Origin: Pleurocapsa sp. CCALA 161
Lineage (GTDB): Bacteria > Cyanobacteriota > Cyanobacteriia > Cyanobacteriales > Xenococcaceae
Assembly: GCF_003003995.1 (NCBI RefSeq)
Contig: NZ_PVWF01000048.1
Coordinates: forward strand, 1 to 39,087
DNA length: 39,087 nucleotides
Direction: 5' to 3'
The position numbers were made by a program, and so were the translations under genes. The notes beneath the pieces are model-generated. The model was given only the letters and a program-made list of their open reading frames with translations. It made no database searches and was not told the DNA's origin. Positions within the stretch are counted from its first letter, which is position 1; each line of letters opens with the position of its first letter. This document shows, piece by piece, positions 34,251 through 39,087 of the stretch.

Positions 34251-35900
34251 CTATTTGAGTTTTCCAGAGCGCAAAATACTCAAAATTAGCCATAAACCCA
34301 AAAGGCTAGCAGCGGCAAATAAGACATTACTGAGGACAGAAACTTGAGCAGTAGCCGAGCCAGTGGAAATAATTGCTGCACCCATAATGAGAGAGCCAAC
34401 TAGAATACTAAAGGAAAGACGGTTGGCTGAATCTTCCAAGCTCACCGCTAGAACATCTAGACGAAGGATATTGACGTTCCACTTGAGAGTTTCCGAGGTA
34501 ACACGGTCTAACAGTAGCTCGACTAAACGGGGCGATCGCAAAGACAGACTTTTAAAGTCTAAACCAATTCGTAACAATGTTTCTGTGGGTCTTTCCCCTA
34601 ATAGTTGGCGGCGAAATACATCAGCCATCAGAGGACGGATCTCATCTAGTAAATTAACCTGGGGATAAAAACCTCTGGTGACTCCTTCTAAGTTAGCGAG
34701 AGTTTTCGCATATAGCCCCATGTTGCTTGGCAGTCTAATTTTATTGTTGCGAGATACCTGTAATACTTCATAGATAACCTCGCTAAAATTAATCTGGGAA
34801 ATACTGCGATTATAATATTTGCGCAGCATAATGTCGTAGTCACTAGTCAATTGATTGAGGTTTACTTGCTGACCGCCTTCAGCTAATTCGAGGGTCAACT
34901 GGCTACAGCGACGACCATCAAGATCGACAATAGCTAATAACATCTCGGTCAAAATTTGCTGGGTGCGCGGATCGAGACGACCCACCATCCCGCAGTCTAG
35001 TAATGCGATCCGACCATCCTGGAGATAAAAAATATTACCTGGATGAGGATCGGCATGAAAAAAGCCATCAATATAAACCTGTTTAAAAAAAGCCCGAAAC
35101 AAAACAGTAGTGATCTCACTACGCTGAGTTGCCTCATCTTTGTTGGCTCTCATTTGAGGTAGTTTTGCCTGTAAAATTGGCACACCATCAAGCCATTCAA
35201 TTGTTAAAAGCTTTTTCGTCGTTAAATCATTAAATATTTGCGGAATAACTAACTGCTGAGTGTCGAATAAATCCGTATTAGTTAGGTTTTGTCTAAGTTG
35301 TTCGGTATATTGCGCCTCGCTGGTGAAGTCTAATTCTGCCACGATAGCGTTACTAAATTCTTCTGCCAAACCCACAATGTCAAAGTTCTTGCCAAATTCA
35401 GTACGGGACACTAACTCTGCCAAGCTTTTAATTAAAGAGATATCTCGATCCACCACGATATCAATTCCTGGACGTTGAACTTTTAAGGCTACTTGCTGCC
35501 CACTGACTAAAACAGCACTGTATACCTGACCGATAGAACCAGCAGCGATCGCATTACGGTCAATTTCGCTAAATACGGCTTCTATGGGCTGACCCAATTC
35601 TTGTTGAATCAATGACTCTACTTGTCCCCAGGGTACGGGGGGAACATTGGTCTGAAGGTCGGTAAGAGTTTCTACATAGCGAGCAGACAAGAGATCGGGA
35701 CGAGTAGATAATAGCTGACCCAGCTTGACGTACACAGGACCAAGCTCAATCAAAATATTGCGCAGAACTTCAGGAGAAGGAAGGCGGGGTTCATCAGCCT
35801 TATCCCCAGTTAACAACCCCCGAGCATAATCCCAACCGTTACGAAATACTACTTCAGCGATTTCTCTCTGGCGAGAAGTGTTTTTGGTTAAAGCAAACAT
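34251..35900 (-). CDS. AarF/ABC1/UbiB family protein-kinase-like protein
   Basis: A 549-residue protein of the ABC1 atypical kinase family, which in cyanobacteria and plastids works on isoprenoid quinone and tocopherol metabolism and membrane protein turnover. It shows the N-terminal LGPVYVKLGQLLSTRPDL (KxGQ motif), the Ala-rich loop AAGSIGQVYSAVL, VALKVQRPGI, HADPHPGNIFYLQDGRIALLDCGMVG and a C-terminal tail with two hydrophobic segments (about 505-545). The kinase residues appear complete. It is 33 nt from the pip stop, and both genes are on the minus strand with pip first. Confidence 0.95.
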   Translation of the reverse strand: MFALTKNTSRQREIAEVVFRNGWDYARGLLTGDKADEPRLPSPEVLRNILIELGPVYVKLGQLLSTRPDLLSARYVETLTDLQTNVPPVPWGQVESLIQQELGQPIEAVFSEIDRNAIAAGSIGQVYSAVLVSGQQVALKVQRPGIDIVVDRDISLIKSLAELVSRTEFGKNFDIVGLAEEFSNAIVAELDFTSEAQYTEQLRQNLTNTDLFDTQQLVIPQIFNDLTTKKLLTIEWLDGVPILQAKLPQMRANKDEATQRSEITTVLFRAFFKQVYIDGFFHADPHPGNIFYLQDGRIALLDCGMVGRLDPRTQQILTEMLLAIVDLDGRRCSQLTLELAEGGQQVNLNQLTSDYDIMLRKYYNRSISQINFSEVIYEVLQVSRNNKIRLPSNMGLYAKTLANLEGVTRGFYPQVNLLDEIRPLMADVFRRQLLGERPTETLLRIGLDFKSLSLRSPRLVELLLDRVTSETLKWNVNILRLDVLAVSLEDSANRLSFSILVGSLIMGAAIISTGSATAQVSVLSNVLFAAASLLGLWLILSILRSGKLK

Positions 35901-35933
35901 TTAGGTATAAAAATAGACAGTCTATTTTCTTAG

Positions 35934-36881
35934 TTATAACGCAGCAAAACGATCGCTAGCTCGGATGAGAGCATCTTTAATTCCTGGCTCGGAGACTGAA
36001 TGCCCAGCATCATTAATCACAATAAATTCTGCCGACTGCCAAGCCTGATGTAGTTCCCAGGCGCTAATCATGGGACACACTACATCATATCTACCCTGAA
36101 CGATTACGCCTGGTAAATGGCGAATCCGCTTGATATTTTGTAATAGCTGATTGTCTTGGGTAAAAAATCCCCGATTGACAAAGTAGTGACATTCAATCCG
36201 AGCGAAGGCTTCAGCAAATTCCTCTCTAGCAAAACTCTGTTGGCTAATGGTGGAAGGAATTAACTTACTGGTGCTAGCTTCCCATACTGACCAGGCGCGG
36301 GCTGCCTCCAAGCGGACTTGGCGATCTTCACTGGTTAATCTTTTATAAAAAGCCCCCAGTAAATCATCTCTTTCCTCCAGAGGAATCGGCCTAAGATATG
36401 CTTGCCAAGCATCTGGATAAATATAGTTTGCCCCTTCTTGATAAAACCAACGAATTTCTGAAGGACGCAGCATAAAAATGCCTCTTAGAATCAACCCCTT
36501 ACAGCGCTCGGGATGAGTTTGTGCATAGGCTAAAGCCAGGGTGCTACCCCAACTGCCACCAAATACAACCCATTTATCAATTTTAAACTGCTGCCGTAGC
36601 TGCTCGATATCCTGAACTAAATCCCAAGTGGTATTTTCCCGTAGTTCTGCATAGGGAGTACTCTGTCCACAGCCCCGCTGGTCGAAAATTATAATCCGCC
36701 ACTGTTGGGGATCAAAATACTGACGATATATGGGGGATATTCCACCACCAGGCCCCCCGTGAAGAAAAATGACTGGCTTTCCTTGAGGATTTCCTGACTC
36801 TTCATAATGAATGGTGTGTAACGCAGAAACTTTTAACTTGCCTTGATTGTAGGGTTCAATAGCTGGATATAAATCTCTCAT
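35934..36881 (-). CDS. pip: Proline iminopeptidase (prolyl aminopeptidase)
   Basis: A 315-residue alpha/beta hydrolase that removes N-terminal proline from peptides. The oxyanion HGGPGGG motif (41-47), the DQRGCGQSTP segment and the nucleophile elbow GGSWGS (Ser110) are plain, and the catalytic Asp and His fall in GRYDVVCP and DAGHSVSE near the C-terminus. ATG at 36881 is used since MRDLYPAIEPYNQGKL is the normal family N-terminus; an upstream start at 36917 adds a 12-residue lead. It is transcribed toward AarF. Confidence 0.96.
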   Translation of the reverse strand: MRDLYPAIEPYNQGKLKVSALHTIHYEESGNPQGKPVIFLHGGPGGGISPIYRQYFDPQQWRIIIFDQRGCGQSTPYAELRENTTWDLVQDIEQLRQQFKIDKWVVFGGSWGSTLALAYAQTHPERCKGLILRGIFMLRPSEIRWFYQEGANYIYPDAWQAYLRPIPLEERDDLLGAFYKRLTSEDRQVRLEAARAWSVWEASTSKLIPSTISQQSFAREEFAEAFARIECHYFVNRGFFTQDNQLLQNIKRIRHLPGVIVQGRYDVVCPMISAWELHQAWQSAEFIVINDAGHSVSEPGIKDALIRASDRFAAL

Positions 36882-36974
36882 CTTAATGTTAGCAAGTAAT
36901 TTAAGTATACCAATCAAGCATAATAGCTTTAAGCTTTAAGTCTGCTCGATCAATTGCGATCGCTCATGGTGCTT

Positions 36975-37030
36975 GTACCGCTTCGCTGCGAAAGACGCGC
37001 TGTCTAATCCTTTAGGAGTCCTTTAGGGCT
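36975..37030. repeat. Interspersed repeat (copy 3) between pip and def
   Basis: Contains ATCCTTTAGGA followed by GTCCTTTAGGGC (37007-37029), 22 of 23 identical to the repeat core in pilQ, and an ACCGCTTCGC motif (36977-36986) with an adjacent GCGAAAGACGCGC. It sits in the divergent pip/def promoter region. Boundaries are approximate. Confidence 0.65.
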
Positions 37031-37130
37031 TTTCCCACTGTACGTCATAGCCGATAGCGAAGAAAACGATAAAATAATATAGTAATCACAAATCAAATTT
37101 TTAAAGACGCTATTAGATTAGATTAGATAT

Positions 37131-37697
37131 ATGACCACGGCGACAGCAGTAGAAAAGAAAAAGCTTGAGCAACCACCCTTAAATATTCATTTTCTGGGCG
37201 ATCGCGTTTTACGTCAACCTGCCAAACGAGTAGCCAAAGTTGACGATCAGTTGCGCAACACGATCAAAGAAATGCTGCAAACGATGTACAGTGCCGAAGG
37301 GATTGGTCTGGCAGCACCCCAAGTAGGTATCCATAAGCAGATAATTGTCATTGACATTGCCCTCGATCAACCTGACGAACCTCCTCTAGTTTTAATTAAT
37401 CCGAAAATTACTAAGTCAGGAATTAAGCTGTGTAGCTCAGAAGAAGGCTGTTTGAGTATTCCTGGAGTTTATTTGGAAGTCACTCGTCCTGAGCAAATCG
37501 AAGTGACATATAAAAATGAGCAAGGCAAACCCTGTAAACTAGAGGCTACTGGTTTGCTAGCCCGCGCTATTCAGCACGAAATGGATCACCTTAACGGAGT
37601 GATGTTTGTTGATCGAGTGGAGAACAATCTTGCCCTTAATGAAGAATTAAAGAAAAGAGGTTTTGCTACTAGTACAGTTAAGCCAGTCAGAAAATAA
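37131..37697 (+). CDS. def: Peptide deformylase
   Basis: A 188-residue Fe/Zn metalloprotease that takes the formyl group from new N-terminal methionines. All three motifs are present: GIGLAAPQ (57-64), EEGCLS (Cys107 metal ligand) and HEMDH (His149 and His153 ligands, Glu150 catalytic). Length and N-terminal extension match bacterial/cyanobacterial PDF type 1. ATG at 37131. Divergent from pip. The small membrane-protein gene follows 21 nt downstream and may share its transcript. Confidence 0.97.
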   Translation: MTTATAVEKKKLEQPPLNIHFLGDRVLRQPAKRVAKVDDQLRNTIKEMLQTMYSAEGIGLAAPQVGIHKQIIVIDIALDQPDEPPLVLINPKITKSGIKLCSSEEGCLSIPGVYLEVTRPEQIEVTYKNEQGKPCKLEATGLLARAIQHEMDHLNGVMFVDRVENNLALNEELKKRGFATSTVKPVRK

Positions 37698-37718
37698 TCA
37701 ATTAAGGAGTTAATAATT

Positions 37719-37925
37719 ATGATTTCCATGACCCCAAAAAGCGGGATTTGCCTGCTGCTGTGTTGTATTACGGCGATCGCTGCTGTGGGTTCTGTCTTTG
37801 AACTATCTTCTGGTACTCCTGAATTAGGTAGCACGGTAACAGGCTTAATTCTGGCTGCGAGTATCCCCCTGACGGCAATTTTATTTTGGGTAGCGGTACA
37901 GGACACTAAAGCAAACCAAAGTTAG
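37719..37925 (+). CDS. Small two-helix membrane protein, function unknown
   Basis: A 68-residue hydrophobic protein with two likely membrane helices (about 8-28 and 41-60) joined by a short ELSSGTPELGST loop, and a polar C-terminal tail. It is supported by a strong AAGGAG ribosome site at a proper distance before the ATG at 37719 and close coupling to def (21 nt). I do not recognise a family. Confidence 0.65.
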   Translation: MISMTPKSGICLLLCCITAIAAVGSVFELSSGTPELGSTVTGLILAASIPLTAILFWVAVQDTKANQS

Positions 37926-37991
37926 GTTTGAGGCAGCTTAAGCTATAAAAAAAGAGGTTGTGTCGCCAAAACAAACTAGGGTAGAAAATAA

Positions 37992-38057
37992 AAAAATGAT
38001 TCTTGGCGAGTTGATGAAACTTACGTGAAGGTCAAGAAACAATGGCAGTATTTGTGA
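37992..38057 (+). pseudogene. IS6-family transposase fragment
   Basis: A short in-frame stretch reads NDSWRVDETYVKVKKQWQYL then a stop. This corresponds to the motif around the first catalytic Asp of IS6/IS240 DDE transposases (WRVDETYxKVKGxW). Nothing of the rest of the gene is left on either side; the frame ends exactly at the border of the adjacent hairpin. It is a dead remnant. Confidence 0.7.
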
Positions 38058-38094
38058 GCCCACGGGTGGCGAGGTTACCTTGCCACCCGTGGGC
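38058..38094. repeat. Long near-perfect hairpin
   Basis: GCCCACGGGTGGC (38058-38070) and GCCACCCGTGGGC (38082-38094) are exact reverse complements; the 11-nt centre also has AGGT/ACCT complementarity, making nearly the full 37 bp palindromic. It lies directly after the transposase relic and could be a dispersed palindromic (REP-like) repeat inserted into it. Confidence 0.75.
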
Positions 38095-38102
38095 TGTTGC
38101 AG

Positions 38103-38285
38103 TAGCTAACCTGAGTTCGGGATTAGCTCAAATCCTTATTTTGAAGGTATTTAAAAAATACTATTTTCCGTTCTTCTTTCATAGTAGAGTTGCATCCAAA
38201 CTATCTCAAAAGCTATTAGCTTAGAGCTTACAGCTTACAGCTATCTCCACCAATTAATCTGCTTAACCCGAACTCAGGTTAGCTA
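38103..38285. mobile_element. MITE-like element with 13-bp terminal inverted repeats
   Basis: ACCTGAGTTCGGG (38109-38121) and CCCGAACTCAGGT (38267-38279) bound a 171-bp segment with no coding capacity. The segment is flanked on both sides by TAGCTA (38103-38108 and 38280-38285), a likely 6-bp target duplication, though TAGCTA is itself palindromic and so might be part of the inverted repeat. The size, ends and lack of ORF fit a non-autonomous transposon. The element family is not identified. Confidence 0.65.
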
Positions 38286-38431
38286 GCCAAATCTCTTCTT
38301 TCTTTGAGGAAATATTCTCGTCCTGCAAACTTATTTGCGACACAACCAAAATTAGGCATGGGTAAGAAAGATATAATTATCTGAATTGATTCAGCGCTTA
38401 ACAAGTAGTTTTTAATCGCCCCTACCTTTAT

Positions 38432-39087
38432 ATGTCATCATCTAATTTAAAAACCTCTGTTGAAGAAGATTATCTTAATGAGCTTCCTGGTGAAGTGGAG
38501 ATGTCACTCTTCGATCATTTAGAAGAGCTACGGCTACGAATATTTTATGCTTTAATTGCCGTGGCGATCGCTGCTGTGGGCTGTTTTATTTTTGTCAGAC
38601 CATTAGTTCGCACTTTAGAATTACCCGCCCAAGGAGTTAAATTTCTTCAGCTAGCTCCAGGAGAGTTTTTCTTTGTTTCAATTAAGGTAGCTGGCTATAG
38701 TGGCATGGTATTGGCAAGCCCTTTTATTTTGTACCAAATTGTTCAATTTGTCCTGCCAGGATTAACCAGAAAAGAACGTCGATTACTTGCTCCCGTAATT
38801 TTTGGCTCTAGCATTTTGTTTTTTGTGGGCTTGTTTTTTGCTTATATTGCCTTAATTCCTGCTGCCCTTAATTTCTTTATTAACTATGGTAGCGATGTAG
38901 TTGAGCAGTCTTGGTCAATCGATAAGTATTTTGAATTCGTTTTGCTGTTGCTGTTTAGTACTGGGTTAGCGTTTCAGATCCCGATCGTGCAGCTTATTTT
39001 AGGCTTTCTCGGTATTGTTAATTCGGCACAGATGTTTGCAGGTTGGCGTTATGTGGTGCTAGGTTCGGTTATTTTGGGTGCAGTGCT
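38432..39087 (+). CDS. tatC: Sec-independent protein translocase TatC, 5' part
   Basis: At least 218 residues of TatC, running off the right edge. TatC is the core receptor of the twin-arginine pathway for folded proteins. It has the conserved N-terminal [55 protein letters not shown] (first periplasmic loop and helix), [25 protein letters not shown] and [18 protein letters not shown]. An acidic lead (about 1-23) precedes the domain. ATG at 38432. No tatA or tatB gene is adjacent on the left. Confidence 0.95.
   Translation, partial: MSSSNLKTSVEEDYLNELPGEVEMSLFDHLEELRLRIFYALIAVAIAAVGCFIFVRPLVRTLELPAQGVKFLQLAPGEFFFVSIKVAGYSGMVLASPFILYQIVQFVLPGLTRKERRLLAPVIFGSSILFFVGLFFAYIALIPAALNFFINYGSDVVEQSWSIDKYFEFVLLLLFSTGLAFQIPIVQLILGFLGIVNSAQMFAGWRYVVLGSVILGAV

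Larger units (their letters stand above)
37926..38431. other. Intergenic region between the small membrane protein and tatC, rich in mobile-DNA relics
   Basis: 506 bp holding, in order: a transposase scrap (37992-38057), a long hairpin (38058-38094) and a 171-bp MITE-like element flanked by TAGCTA (38103-38285). The last 146 bp before tatC hold no recognisable feature and should carry its promoter. Confidence 0.65.

Noticed and set aside
38042-38224. 60-residue open frame downstream of the transposase relic
   Set aside because: It runs through the long hairpin and into the MITE-like element, with no ribosome site or recognisable domain.
1-39087. CRISPR arrays, tRNA or rRNA genes
   Set aside because: No regularly spaced direct repeats and no convincing tRNA T-arm or rRNA sequence were found by eye on either strand; a covariance search could still reveal a small RNA.

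Overview
The window looks like chromosomal DNA from a cyanobacterium. The octamer GCGATCGC (HIP1) recurs throughout (for example at 4541-4548 and 12307-12314). The gene set is cyanobacterial in character: PilMNOQ without a PilP gene, a FurA-type Fur, cyanobacterial GlgC, a SufE-like protein, an AarF/ABC1 kinase and TatC. AT-rich intergenic DNA and several degenerate palindromic repeats suggest a large-genome coccoid or baeocystous lineage, but the exact genus cannot be fixed from sequence alone.

Layout. (1) 1-689, minus strand: the 5' part of a CobD/HisC-like PLP enzyme, preceded by the HU gene. (2) 1057-6342, minus strand: the type IV pilus assembly operon pilM-pilN-pilO-pilQ. (3) 6728-12228: housekeeping and carbon/iron genes: an orphan sugar-type binding lipoprotein, Fur, SufE (minus), GlgC and a J-domain protein. 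(4) 12259-33419: a 21-kb exopolysaccharide/O-antigen-like locus, all on the minus strand except galE (16721-17704). Read 5'->3' on the minus strand it contains a WbpM/FlaA1-type sugar dehydratase fused to a C-terminal EAL domain, a GT4 enzyme, a MurJ-like flippase, two GT4 enzymes, a Wzy-like polymerase with a DUF4091/GH123-like protein, a second Wzy-like plus DUF4091-like pair, a GT4, then (past galE) a GT4, two tandem PglC-like phosphoglycosyl transferases and two non-haem Fe(II)/2OG dioxygenases. (5) 34251-39087: AarF kinase, prolyl aminopeptidase, peptide deformylase, a small membrane protein, remnants of mobile DNA, and the start of tatC.

How the parts fit. The polysaccharide locus holds most steps of a Wzx/Wzy-type pathway: precursor synthesis (dehydratase, GalE), initiation (two PglC-like enzymes), elongation (five GT4 enzymes), flipping (MurJ-like), polymerisation (two Wzy-like proteins) and possibly trimming (two DUF4091 proteins). 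No Wza/Wzc-type export gene is seen here. The most unusual points are the dehydratase-EAL fusion, whose EAL domain keeps the EAL signature but has lost key catalytic acids and so looks like a c-di-GMP sensor or other regulatory module, and the duplicated [Wzy + DUF4091] module.

Smaller points of note are a repeat element that has become coding sequence inside the PilQ signal peptide, a near-perfect CRP-type operator between pilM and the binding-protein gene, palindromes in two gaps of the pil operon, and a nested set of mobile-element relics (IS6-type transposase scrap, long hairpin, 171-bp MITE-like element) just upstream of tatC. No tRNA, rRNA or CRISPR array was recognised.
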